The position numbers and the translations under genes are program-made. 64,000 nucleotides of DNA from Hymenobacter qilianensis (lineage in GTDB: Bacteria > Bacteroidota > Bacteroidia > Cytophagales > Hymenobacteraceae). The notes below the pieces were generated by a model. That model had not been told where the DNA came from. It did not search any database and saw nothing but the letters and a program-made list of their open reading frames with translations. The DNA is taken from assembly GCF_014489555.1 (NCBI RefSeq), contig NZ_CP060784.1, positions 1 through 64,000 of the forward strand, written 5' to 3'. Below, piece after piece: positions 19,475 to 28,242 of the stretch (the first letter of the stretch is position 1; each line of letters opens with the position of its first letter).

Positions 19475-20239
19475 ATGTTCGATTTAACTGAAAAACACGC
19501 CGTCGTTACGGGCGGAGGCAGCGGTATTGGCCAGGCCATTTCCCTGCTGTTTGCGCGTCAGGGTGCTACCGTCCACATTCTCGATCGGGATGAAGCAGCC
19601 GGCCAGCAAACCGCCCAGCAAATACAAGCCAGCGGCGGCCAGGCCCACGCCTACGCGGCCGATGTAAGTCAGCAGGCGCAGATAGTCGACATTTTTCAGC
19701 GCATCGGCCGCGCCGATATTCTGGTTAATAACGCCGGCATCGCCCACGTGGGCAACGTGGAGAACACCTCCGACACCGACTTCGACCGCGTGTACCAGGT
19801 GAACGTGAAGGGCGCGTACAACTGCCTGTTTGCGGCCGTGCCGCTGATGAAAGCGCAGGGCGGGGGCATTATCGTGAATATGGCTTCCATTGCCGCGCAC
19901 GTGGGCCTCACCGACCGTTTCGCGTATTCCATGAGCAAGGGGGCCATTTTCGCCATGACGCTTTCCGTGGCCCGCGACTACCTTTCCAGTAATATCCGCT
20001 GCAACAGCATCTCCCCGGCCCGGGTACACACGCCCTTCGTTGATGGCTTCATTGCCCAAAACTATGCTGGCCAGGAAGCAGAGATATTCGCTAAGCTCTC
20101 CAAAAGTCAGCCCATCGGCCGCATGGGCGAGCCCGCCGAAGTAGCCGCCTTGGCCTTGTACCTGTGCTCGGCGGAAGCCGGTTTCATCACCGGCTGCGAC
20201 TACCCCATCGACGGCGGTTTTATCAAGTTAAATAGTTAA
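19475..20239 (+). CDS. SDR dehydrogenase, probable 2-keto-3-deoxy-L-fuconate dehydrogenase
   Basis: 254 residues; starts three bases after the transporter stop. The NAD(P) motif TGGGSGIG is at residues 12-19, NNAG near 86-89, catalytic Ser in MASIAAH and YSMSK as the YxxxK motif. The C-terminus IDGGF is typical. In the oxidative L-fucose pathway an SDR of this type oxidises 2-keto-3-deoxy-L-fuconate to the 2,4-diketo acid; the next gene is the FAH-family hydrolase that cleaves it. The exact substrate is inferred from the neighbours. Confidence 0.82.
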   Translation: MFDLTEKHAVVTGGGSGIGQAISLLFARQGATVHILDRDEAAGQQTAQQIQASGGQAHAYAADVSQQAQIVDIFQRIGRADILVNNAGIAHVGNVENTSDTDFDRVYQVNVKGAYNCLFAAVPLMKAQGGGIIVNMASIAAHVGLTDRFAYSMSKGAIFAMTLSVARDYLSSNIRCNSISPARVHTPFVDGFIAQNYAGQEAEIFAKLSKSQPIGRMGEPAEVAALALYLCSAEAGFITGCDYPIDGGFIKLNS

Positions 20240-20271
20240 TCACCAAGCCTAAAAAAGCCCCCAGCGCTCAT

Positions 20272-21128
20272 ATGAAACTCATCCGCTACGGTGCCCCCGG
20301 CCAGGAAAAGCCCGGCGTCATTCTCCATGATCAGAAGTTCGACGTGTCAGCCTTCGGCGAAGACTACAACGAAGCCTTTTTTGCCAATAATGGCCTCCAG
20401 CGCTTGGCCAAATTTTTACAAAAGAACGAAGGCCAGCTGACACCGATTGCTGATTCGGAGCGGCTCGGCCCACCCGTGGCGCGGCCGTCCAAGCTGCTGT
20501 GCATTGGCTTGAATTACAGTGATCATGCCCGCGAAACCGGCGCCACCCCGCCCCCGAGCCGGTATTGTTCATGAAGGCCACCACCTCGTACACCGGACCC
20601 TTCGACGAGATTATCATTCCCAGAAACTCCACCAAAACCGACTGGGAAGTAGAGCTGGCCGTGGTTATCGGCAAGCGCGCATCCTACGTAGAAGAAGCTG
20701 ACGCTGCCGATTATATCGCCGGATATGCCCTGCACAACGACGTGTCGGAGCGGGAGTTTCAGCTGGAGCGCAGCGGTACCTGGGACAAGGGCAAGGGCTG
20801 CGACACGTTCGCGCCCGTGGGTCCGTTTATGGCGACGCCGGATGAAATGGGCGATGTAAATAACCTGCGGCTGTGGCTGTCGGTGAATGGGCAGATGATG
20901 CAGGATGGCAACACAGCCAACCTGATTTTCAACATTCCATTCCTGATCAGCTACGTCAGCCAGTTTATGACTTTGCTGCCCGGCGACATCATTTCTACGG
21001 GTACCCCGGCGGGAGTTGGCTTGGGCTTCAATCCGCCCGTGTACCTCAAGCACGGCGACGTGGTGGAGCTGGGCATCGATGGCTTGGGCACTTCGCGCCA
21101 AGTGCTGAAAGCCTATGGCCAGAATTGA
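20272..21128 (+). CDS. FAH-family hydrolase, probable 2,4-diketo-3-deoxy-L-fuconate hydrolase (frameshifted as given)
   Basis: Frames 20272-20574 and 20565-21128 join into 285 residues when the C run 20551-20555 has six C, giving ETGATPPPEPVLFMKATT. The fumarylacetoacetate-hydrolase fold is seen in GLNYSDHARETG, the metal-binding WEVELAVVIGKRA, NDVSEREFQLERSGTW and GTPAGVG. In the oxidative fucose pathway this enzyme splits the 2,4-diketo acid to pyruvate and L-lactate. The frame overlaps the next gene by 14 bases, which suggests translational coupling. Confidence 0.85.
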
Positions 21129-21945
21129 CGCTCATCAGCATTTCTGGCAGTTTGATGCCGCACGTGACGCCTGGATCAGTGATGACATGGCCGTGCTTCG
21201 GCGCGACTTTTTGCCCCCCGATCTGCAAGCGCTGCTCCAGCACTACGGCTTCGATGGCTGCGTAGCAGTGCAGGCGAGTCAGTCGGAAACGGAAACGGAT
21301 TTTCTGCTCGAACTGGCAACTCAGTATGACTTCATTAAAGGCGTAGTTGGCTGGGTGGATTTGCGGGCCGAAAACCTTGGCGAGCGGCTGGCTTACTACC
21401 GGCGGTTTGCCAAGCTCAAAGGCTTTCGGCACATTCTGCAAAGTGAAGCTGACCGGGCGCTGATGCTGGGGCCGGAATTCCGGCGCGGCATTGCCGCCCT
21501 GAGTCAGCACGGCTTCACCTACGATCTCCTCATCCTCCCCGATCAGCTCGCATACGCCACCGAGCTAGCCGCCGCTTTCCCCAATCAGGCTTTCGTGCTC
21601 GATCATTTGGCCAAGCCGCTCATCAAAACGGGCGAAGTGGAGCCTTGGCGGCGCAACATCCAAGTCCTGGCCGCGCACCAAAACGTGGTTTGCAAAGTCT
21701 CCGGGCTCTTAACCGAAGCCGATTGGCACAACTGGCAGCCCACCGATTTCCGGCCTTATCTGGATGTGGTTTTCGACGCTTTCGGGCCTAATCGGGTGCT
21801 ATTCGGCTCCGATTGGCCGGTGTGCGAAGTGGCGGGCGGCTACAGCCAAACAGTGAGCTTGCTGAAAGATTATCTAGGTTCTTTTTCACGCACAGAGCAA
21901 GCCCGGTTTTGGGGCGACAACGCGGCCTCCTTTTACGCTCTCTAA
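21115..21945 (+). CDS. Amidohydrolase, probable L-fuconolactonase
   Basis: 276 residues. It begins MARIDAHQHFWQFD with the metal-binding HxH-like motif and contains FVLDHLAKP and LFGSDWPVCEV, the hallmarks of the amidohydrolase_2 (COG3618) lactonases. These hydrolyse L-fucono-1,5-lactone (or L-rhamnono-lactone) to the acid. Start overlaps the previous gene; the following SDR starts nine bases after its stop. It is a cytoplasmic step between fucose oxidation and fuconate dehydration. Confidence 0.86.
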   Translation: MARIDAHQHFWQFDAARDAWISDDMAVLRRDFLPPDLQALLQHYGFDGCVAVQASQSETETDFLLELATQYDFIKGVVGWVDLRAENLGERLAYYRRFAKLKGFRHILQSEADRALMLGPEFRRGIAALSQHGFTYDLLILPDQLAYATELAAAFPNQAFVLDHLAKPLIKTGEVEPWRRNIQVLAAHQNVVCKVSGLLTEADWHNWQPTDFRPYLDVVFDAFGPNRVLFGSDWPVCEVAGGYSQTVSLLKDYLGSFSRTEQARFWGDNAASFYAL

Positions 21946-21954
21946 TCCTACCTT

Positions 21955-22743
21955 ATGGACTTATACCTAGCTGACAAAATCATCCTCGTTACCGGTGGCG
22001 CCAAAGGCATTGGCGCAGGCATTGTGCAGGTGCTTGCCGACGAAGGTGCCATTCCCGTCATTGTAGGGCGCAACGAGGAAGAAAACCGCCAAACCGTAGC
22101 CGACATTGAAGCCGCGGGGGGCAAATCATGGCAGGTAACGGCCGAACTGACGGACCCTGCCGCCTGCGAAAAAGCGGTGCAGGCTGTGGTAGCGCAGTTC
22201 GGACGAATTGATGGGCTCGTTAATAATGCCGGCGTAAACGATGGTGTGGGGCTGGAAAACGGCACCTACGAAGGCTTCATGCAAAGCCTACACCGCAACA
22301 TAGTGCATTATTACCTGATGGCTCACCATGTGTTGCCAGAATTGAAGAAGTCGAAAGGCGCGATTGTAAACATCAGCTCCAAAACGGCTGAAACTGGCCA
22401 GGGCAACACCTCCGCCTATGCCGCCGCCAACGGCGGACGCAATGCTCTGACGCGGGAATGGGCCGTGGAATTGCTCAAATACGGCATCCGGGTGAATGCT
22501 GTGGTAGTGGCCGAATGCTGGACGCCGCAATACGAAACCTGGATTCAGACCCTGCCCAACCCCGAGGAAAAGCTGCGCGAAATCACCAGCCGGATTCCGC
22601 TGGAAAACCGCATGACCACGGCCGAAGAAATAGCCAACACCACCGCTTTCCTGCTCTCGCGCCGCAGCAGCCACACCACCGGCCAGATTCTGCACGTCGA
22701 TGGCGGCTATGTGCACCTCGACCGGGCCCTGGCCAACGCCTGA
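21955..22743 (+). CDS. SDR, probable L-fucose dehydrogenase, with YxxxN in place of YxxxK
   Basis: 262 residues. TGGAKGIG (residues 13-20), NNAGVNDGVGLE and NISSKTAETGQGNTSAY are typical of L-fucose-dehydrogenase-like SDRs. The catalytic motif reads YAAANGG, with Asn (AAC) where most SDRs have Lys. The rest of the motif region (ALTREWAVELL) is intact, so this is probably a subfamily trait and not damage. It ends the operon and would catalyse the first step, sugar to lactone. If the Lys is really needed, this protein may have another role. Confidence 0.8.
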   Translation: MDLYLADKIILVTGGAKGIGAGIVQVLADEGAIPVIVGRNEEENRQTVADIEAAGGKSWQVTAELTDPAACEKAVQAVVAQFGRIDGLVNNAGVNDGVGLENGTYEGFMQSLHRNIVHYYLMAHHVLPELKKSKGAIVNISSKTAETGQGNTSAYAAANGGRNALTREWAVELLKYGIRVNAVVVAECWTPQYETWIQTLPNPEEKLREITSRIPLENRMTTAEEIANTTAFLLSRRSSHTTGQILHVDGGYVHLDRALANA

Positions 22744-22928
22744 CCCGACCGGACGAATACTCGGCATGTCTGGGGGGCAAATCAGCCAACTTTAGCCTTC
22801 ACCCGGCAGCCGAAATTTCTGCTGGTGCGCTGGGTGTTAATGCGTTGCATACCAGCATAAATTGCTATTTTCGCTAGGATTAATACCACTTGCGAGAGGT
22901 GGCTCGCGAGGTGGTGCCAACTACTGCT

Positions 22929-25100
22929 ATGCGCTACTTGCTGCTGCTCACCGTTCTGTGGTTGCTTCCCGCTGTTGCCTTGGCCGCGTCCCCGCCCGCC
23001 GATAGCTCTTTGCTGATCAATAGCTTGCCCAAGAAAGGACTCCTGCTCGAAAAAGGCTGGCGCTACCATAGGGGCGACAACCCAGCATGGGCCAAGCCGG
23101 ACTTCGATGACAGCGACTGGGACACCATCAGTCCCACCCTGTCCCAGCGGGAGCTGGCCCCGCGCTTGCAGATCGGCATCAACTGGCTGCGGCTGCGCTT
23201 TCGCCTCAGCGACAGCCTGCGCCAGCGGGCGCTGATGGTGCAGGCCGGCCAGCTGGGAGCCATGGAATTGTATTGCAATGGCCGGCTCGTGCAGCGTCAG
23301 GGCACGCTCCACCCCGTTCCCAGCCAGGCCACGCCCGGCTCTATCAATCCCGACCCCGTAGAAATGCCGATAGATGCTGGCGCGGCGGAACAGGTGCTAG
23401 CCGTCCGGTTGGTGGTATGGACGCCCCCGTTTCAGTTAGGTGCCGACGAGAATTCCCTGTTGCGGGTCCGATTGCGGACAGTGCCGCAGGTGATGACGTG
23501 GCATGCGGAGCAGGAGGTAAACCGAACTATTTTTTATGTTGTGGGGGGCATTTTTGGGCTGCTTATGCTCCTGCACTTTGCTTTTTTTCACTACAATCCC
23601 GCCCAGCTGGCCAACCGCTACTTCGCCCGCTACGCCCTGTCGCTGACCTTGGCCTCGCTCGGCGTTTATTATGGCAGCACCCTACCCTTGTCGCTGATTC
23701 CGGCCCTGGTGTTGAGCAGCGTCACCTTTACCCTCTTCTTTCTGGGTAGTATGTGGGCAGTGCGGGCGCTGTATGCGCTATTCAACTTTCGCTTAGGCTG
23801 GATTTATTACGGCCTGTGGGGGTGCCTGATCGTGTTATTGCTGCTCCATCAATTCAACGTATTTTCCTCAGTCAGCTTTCTTACCTACTTAACGTTTGTG
23901 GTACTGGCCACGGCCGAGCAGCTGCGCCTGACGATGCAGGCGTTGCAGCAGCGGCAGCGCGGTGCCTGGATCATCGCAACGGGCTTTGCCATCGGGCTGC
24001 TGTGCGCGGTAATTTTCGCCAGCCTGGTTGTGTTGAAAGTAGAGTTTTCCATGGTGCTGGAAAACTTCTTTTTTCCGCTGATCTACTTGCCGCCGGCGCT
24101 GGGCATCTCCTTGTTTCTGGCCCGCGAGTTTGCTTTGGACAGCCAGCTGCTGCAACTCAAGCTGAACGAGGTGAAGCAGCTTTCGGCCCAAACGCTAGCC
24201 CAGGAGCAGGAAAAGCAAGCCCTGCTGGCCCAGCAAAATGAAACCCTGGAGCAGCAGGTGCAGCAGCGCACGGCCGCTCTGCAACGCTCCCTCACGGAGC
24301 TGCGCACGACGCAGGCCCAACTGGTGCAGCGCGAGAAAATGGCGAGCTTGGGCGAGCTGACGGCCGGCATTGCCCACGAGATTCAAAATCCGTTGAACTT
24401 CGTCACCAACTTCGCCGACGTGAGCACCGAGCTATGCCACGAAGCGCAGGAAGTAGTGGCCGGCTCAGCTTACCCGGTTCCGCAAAAAGGGGCTTTAGCT
24501 GAGCTATTAAGCGATTTAGGCGAAAATCAAGTCAAGATTACGCAGCACGGGCAGCGGGCGGCCAGCATTGTGCGGGGCATGCTGGAGCACGCCCGCGCCA
24601 GCACCGGCGAGCGTCAGCCCACCGACGTGAACGCGCTGTGTGAGGAATATCTGCGCTTGGCGTATCAGGGCTTGCGGGCCAAGGACAAGACTTTCAACGC
24701 CACGCTAGCCACGGATTTAGCCCCCGATTTGCCCCTGGTTACCGCTGTAGGCTCGGACTTGGGGCGGGTGCTGCTCAACCTCCTGACCAACGCTTTTTAT
24801 GCCGTGCGCCAGCGCCAGCAGCAAGGCGCCGAAACCAGCTACGTGCCTACCGTGCGCATCAGCACCTGCCATGCAGGCAACCAGGTTGAAATACGGGTGC
24901 AGGATAACGGCACCGGCATACCCGCGCACGTGAAGGAAAAGATATTTCAGCCCTTTTTCACCACCAAGCCCACGGGCGAGGGCACGGGCCTGGGTCTTTC
25001 TCTCAGCTACGACATCATCACCCAGGGCCACGGCGGCACGCTCACCGTTGACAGTAAGGAGGGCGCAGGCAGTACATTTTGCATCACGCTGCCCGCGTAA
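22929..25100 (+). CDS. 7TMR-DISM sensor histidine kinase
   Basis: 723 residues from the ATG at 22929, which begins a signal peptide (MRYLLLLTVLWLLPAVALA); the frame is open from 22890. Residues ~30-190 are a beta-rich extracytoplasmic domain, ~205-410 hold seven membrane segments (7TMR-DISM layout), then a coiled coil (~415-470). The H box MASLGELTAGIAHEIQNPLN has the phospho-acceptor His and the ATP box shows LLNLLTNAFYAV, DNGTGIP and GTGLGLS. No response regulator is adjacent, so it is an orphan. It follows the fucose operon by about 190 bases on the same strand and might sense that state; this is inference. A terminator follows. Confidence 0.88.
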   Translation: MRYLLLLTVLWLLPAVALAASPPADSSLLINSLPKKGLLLEKGWRYHRGDNPAWAKPDFDDSDWDTISPTLSQRELAPRLQIGINWLRLRFRLSDSLRQRALMVQAGQLGAMELYCNGRLVQRQGTLHPVPSQATPGSINPDPVEMPIDAGAAEQVLAVRLVVWTPPFQLGADENSLLRVRLRTVPQVMTWHAEQEVNRTIFYVVGGIFGLLMLLHFAFFHYNPAQLANRYFARYALSLTLASLGVYYGSTLPLSLIPALVLSSVTFTLFFLGSMWAVRALYALFNFRLGWIYYGLWGCLIVLLLLHQFNVFSSVSFLTYLTFVVLATAEQLRLTMQALQQRQRGAWIIATGFAIGLLCAVIFASLVVLKVEFSMVLENFFFPLIYLPPALGISLFLAREFALDSQLLQLKLNEVKQLSAQTLAQEQEKQALLAQQNETLEQQVQQRTAALQRSLTELRTTQAQLVQREKMASLGELTAGIAHEIQNPLNFVTNFADVSTELCHEAQEVVAGSAYPVPQKGALAELLSDLGENQVKITQHGQRAASIVRGMLEHARASTGERQPTDVNALCEEYLRLAYQGLRAKDKTFNATLATDLAPDLPLVTAVGSDLGRVLLNLLTNAFYAVRQRQQQGAETSYVPTVRISTCHAGNQVEIRVQDNGTGIPAHVKEKIFQPFFTTKPTGEGTGLGLSLSYDIITQGHGGTLTVDSKEGAGSTFCITLPA

Positions 25101-25234
25101 ATAATTGAGTGGTGAAAAGGGATATTATTACGCTTTGGTTAGCCCTTATGATAAGCAGGCCGTGCATCCTGACAGCCGCCCACTAACTAGTATTGCCGCT
25201 GAAGAGCCGAAGCAGAAACCGAAGCATCGTCAGC

Positions 25235-25281
25235 TAAAAAAGCCCCCCACAAACGGCAGCGCTACCTCTGGGGGCTTTTAT
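25235..25281 (+). terminator. Intrinsic terminator after the 7TM kinase
   Basis: AAAAAAGCCCCCCAC, a loop of about 17 bases, then CTGGGGGCTTTT. Same stem sequence as the terminators at 7667, 51249 and 60811. It lies about 135 bases after the kinase stop. The remaining ~220 bases up to the TPR gene show nothing clear. Confidence 0.7.
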
Positions 25282-25502
25282 TCCAGCTGCTGAGCCGTCG
25301 AGGCTGGCCGGTCGTTGGCGGGTTTGCAAATGCGCACGAAATCGGTATCAGAATGGGCTTTCAGGAAGCTGGCCTGCAACAGACCTATTTCCTTCTGCCA
25401 TATCCTGCAAAGGATTTGTTGTATTTTCACCCTTAGTCAGTCCGCAGGCCCTACAGTGCAGATGTAAGACTTACATAGTCCACTCTAACGTCGGAGTAGC
25501 AC

Positions 25503-27248
25503 ATGATACCCTATTGGCTTCAGTCACTGTTGGCCCCAGGCCTTGTACTTTCTCTGCTCTGCTGCTCGTGCCAGGAGAAAAAAGCTGCGCCCTCGCGCCA
25601 AGCGTTGAATAAGCTAAATCTTAGGTCCGGCCAGCTCATTACCTGCGGCCCGCCGAATCAACAGCTTGGCTCCCTAACCTTTCCCATTGCCTGCCGCACC
25701 GAAACCCAGGACGACTTTGCCTTAGGCCTAAAGCTGCTGCATTCCTTTGAATATGAGGAAGCGGAAAAAGTCTTTGCGTCCATCATCAGTGAGCAGGCAA
25801 CCTGCCCGATGGCTTATTGGGGCGTGGCCATGAGCACGTTTCATCCGCTCTGGACGCCTCCCTCCGAGGCTGAGCTACGGAAGGGCGCCAACGCCCTGGC
25901 CATCGCGCAAGCCCTGCCGCCTTCCTCGCCAAAGGAAGCAGCATACATCAATGCCTTAGCCGCTTTCTACCAAGATTGGGCGACGGTCGGCCACCGGCCC
26001 CGGTGTCTGCGCTTTGCCCAGGCGATGGAAAAGCTTGCCGCCCGCTACCCCGACGATCCGGAAGCCACCATTCTGTATGCCCTGGCCCTGACGGCCGCCG
26101 CTGATCCGACCGACAAAACGTTTGCTCAGCTCAAAAAGGCTGGCAGCCTCCTCACGGCGCTGGCACCGAAATACCCCAACCATCCGGGTATTATTCATTA
26201 CCTCATTCATGCTTATGATGTGCCGGCGCTGGCCCCGCTGGCCTTGCCCGCAGCGCGCAAATACGCATCGGTGGCACCATCGTCAGCCCATGCCTTGCAC
26301 ATGCCCTCGCATATTTTTACCCGCCTGGGGCTCTGGAATGAAGCGGTAGCCTCGAATCTTGGTTCAGTGGCTGCCGCTCAGTGCTATGCTGAGCAGGCGG
26401 GCCTAAAGGGCCATTGGGACGAAGAACTGCACGGTCTGGATTACCTTATGTATGCTTATCTGCAACAGGGCGACAACCCGCGCGCCAAGCAACAGTGGAC
26501 CTACCTGCAATCGATTACTGCCGTCGAGCCTCTCTCCTTCAAAGTGGCTTATGCTTATGCGGCTATTCCTTCTCGGTATGTACTAGAAAACCGGCAGTGG
26601 CAGCAGGCAGCGGCGTTGGAAGTGCCCGGCGCACTTGTTCCGTGGGAGCAGTTTCCCTGGCAGCGGGCCATTCTTCACTTTACCCGGTTGCTGGGCGCCG
26701 TGCATACCGACAACAAGGCCGCCGCCCAGGCAGAATGGGCGGCTTTGCAGCGCCTGGAAACCATTCTGAAGCAGCAAAAAGATGCGTACAAAGCCCAGCA
26801 AGTGCATGTCCAGCTGACGACGGGTGAGGCGTGGATGCGGTGGCAGGAAGGCAAGCTAGAGGAGGCGGAAGCGCTGATGAGGCGCGCTGCGGCCCTGGAA
26901 GACAGCACAGAAAAGCACCCCGTCACGCCCAGCGAAGTGCTGCCAGCTCGGGAGTTGCTGGGAGATATGCTTTTAGCGATGAACCGCCCAGGCGAGGCCT
27001 TAGCTGCGTACGAGGTCAATCTGCAGAAACATCCCAAACGATTTAATGGACTCTACAGCGCCGGGCTTGCGGCCGAGCGGGCTGGCAAGCTGAGCAAGGC
27101 CCGCAGCTATTATCAGCAATTGCTTTCCGTGGCCGCTGCAAGCGCCACCCGAACCGAACTCACGGAAGTACGGCGCTTCGTACAAAGTCAGGCGTCACCC
27201 AGCATTCACACTACTAATTCACCAAGTCTGGGGGCAAAAACGGCTTGA
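25503..27248 (+). CDS. TPR-repeat lipoprotein
   Basis: 581 residues. The N-terminus is a lipoprotein signal (VLSLLCCSC; Cys about residue 23). Several tetratricopeptide-type helical repeats follow, e.g. ALGLKLLHSFEYEEAEKVF at ~70-90 and the C-terminal copies MRWQEGKLEEAEALMRRAAA and GLAAERAGKLSKARSYYQQLL. There is a conserved MAYWGVAMS block and LHMPSHIFTRLG, seen in a family of periplasmic TPR proteins of unknown role. The tail SLGAKTA follows a five-G copy of the motif at 27230-27234; with six G the stop would shift slightly. No operon partner. Confidence 0.8.
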   Translation: MIPYWLQSLLAPGLVLSLLCCSCQEKKAAPSRQALNKLNLRSGQLITCGPPNQQLGSLTFPIACRTETQDDFALGLKLLHSFEYEEAEKVFASIISEQATCPMAYWGVAMSTFHPLWTPPSEAELRKGANALAIAQALPPSSPKEAAYINALAAFYQDWATVGHRPRCLRFAQAMEKLAARYPDDPEATILYALALTAAADPTDKTFAQLKKAGSLLTALAPKYPNHPGIIHYLIHAYDVPALAPLALPAARKYASVAPSSAHALHMPSHIFTRLGLWNEAVASNLGSVAAAQCYAEQAGLKGHWDEELHGLDYLMYAYLQQGDNPRAKQQWTYLQSITAVEPLSFKVAYAYAAIPSRYVLENRQWQQAAALEVPGALVPWEQFPWQRAILHFTRLLGAVHTDNKAAAQAEWAALQRLETILKQQKDAYKAQQVHVQLTTGEAWMRWQEGKLEEAEALMRRAAALEDSTEKHPVTPSEVLPARELLGDMLLAMNRPGEALAAYEVNLQKHPKRFNGLYSAGLAAERAGKLSKARSYYQQLLSVAAASATRTELTEVRRFVQSQASPSIHTTNSPSLGAKTA

Positions 27249-27527
27249 TAATCGGGTACTAGTCGGGTTAAAATAGTCAGTTGAATACGACGGTTTAGCC
27301 TCAGAAAAACCATGATATGAAGTAACGACCGGGACGTTTTTCGATCAGGCTGAGGTGCAATAGGCAGGGTGCACTGAGGAAATTATCGACTTATTTTGAC
27401 CCGACGCAATGCCTGCCTTCCCGTGTTGCTGGGGGCAAATATTGGCATTAGTGCGCGCAATAAAGGTTTTGAGGTTGACGCAGGCTTTTAGTTTAAAAAC
27501 GAATCGAAGCGTTGGCGCAGAATAAAA

Positions 27528-27560
27528 TTTGCGTTTCTGAAAAACGCGTCTTTACCTTTA
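27528..27560 (+). promoter_or_regulatory. Bacteroidota-type promoter for the S-box leader
   Basis: TTTG at 27528-27531 and TACCTTTA at 27553-27560, 21 bases apart, match the -33 TTTG / -7 TAnnTTTG pattern with one mismatch. Transcription would begin about 20 bases before the riboswitch P1 stem, which fits its position. Confidence 0.5.
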
Positions 27561-27588
27561 CAGTATCAATTCTTTCCCACTAAAAGGA

Positions 27589-27686
27589 TTGTTTTTATAC
27601 AGAGGCGTGGAGAGACAGGCTCGACGAAACGCCGGCAACCCCCAACACAATTGGAACGGTGCCAAGTCCTGACCATATAAAAACAA
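27589..27686 (+). ncRNA. S-box (SAM-I type) riboswitch
   Basis: The aptamer shows all core parts. P1 is a perfect 11-base pair between 27589-27599 (TTGTTTTTATA) and 27676-27686. P2 starts GAGGCGTGGAGAGACAGGC with the kink-turn pattern and pairs GGCGT (27604-27608) with ACGCC (27629-27633). The strongly conserved CGACGAAACGCCGGCAACC and the later GGTGCCAAGTCC follow, with P3 closed by GGCA/TGCC. The P4 arm is very short or absent, as in some S-box variants. SAM binding usually turns such leaders off. The next gene is the SusC-type transporter 556 bases downstream. Confidence 0.85.
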
Positions 27687-28242
27687 ATTGCCGTGAAAAG
27701 CTCCCCCAGTACCCCCGCTTCCTCCGCCACGCTCGTTGCTGTACAGCATCGGTGTTGTATGATGTGTTGTTGTGCCATTGGTACGCCAATGGCGGGTGTG
27801 GTCGGCTAGAACGCCGGGAAAGACTCTGTTTTTTCTGCTAATCCACTGCCGAGGAAGGTAGCGTTGCGCCGCAAAGCAGCCCCGCCGACCTGTATCCATC
27901 CGGCAGCGCCCGCAGCCCCCGCCCGCTTGCCCATTCCGCCCCGAACGTCTTCGCGCTTCGGCCCCCGGTTTTAGGCTGGCTCCGCCCCAACCTTCCTTGT
28001 CAAAAGCTGCTGCGTGTTTCGCGGTAGTGCTAAGCCCAGCTGTGCACAAGTTGGGCCGCGAGGAAGAAAGCACGCGCCACTAAAGCTTTGTTTGCGGCGC
28101 GCCAGGGGCGAAAATCCACTTACTGCTACTGCCTGCTCGTCCTCTTCAGCATCTGTGCGCCCCTAAGCAGCGCGGGTTGGCTAGGGGCAAAATGAGGCCG
28201 GCCAGATGGGTTCATTCAACCCTTATCCTCTACTTCTTCCTC
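27687..28242 (+). other. Long GC-rich leader between riboswitch and susC-like gene
   Basis: No convincing gene on either strand. There is a perfect 8-bp hairpin GCCATTGG/CCAATGGC (27774-27793) with loop TACG, and a T6 run near 27833. It may hold the expression platform of the riboswitch. A minus-strand open frame (27558-28073) crosses the riboswitch and looks like chance. Confidence 0.4.

Noticed and set aside
25105..25293. Small plus-strand frame after the 7TM kinase
   Set aside because: It reads through an intrinsic terminator and has no family features.
27558..28073. Minus-strand open frame of 171 residues over the riboswitch region
   Set aside because: It lies antisense to a clear S-box aptamer, has low-complexity composition and matches no family I know.
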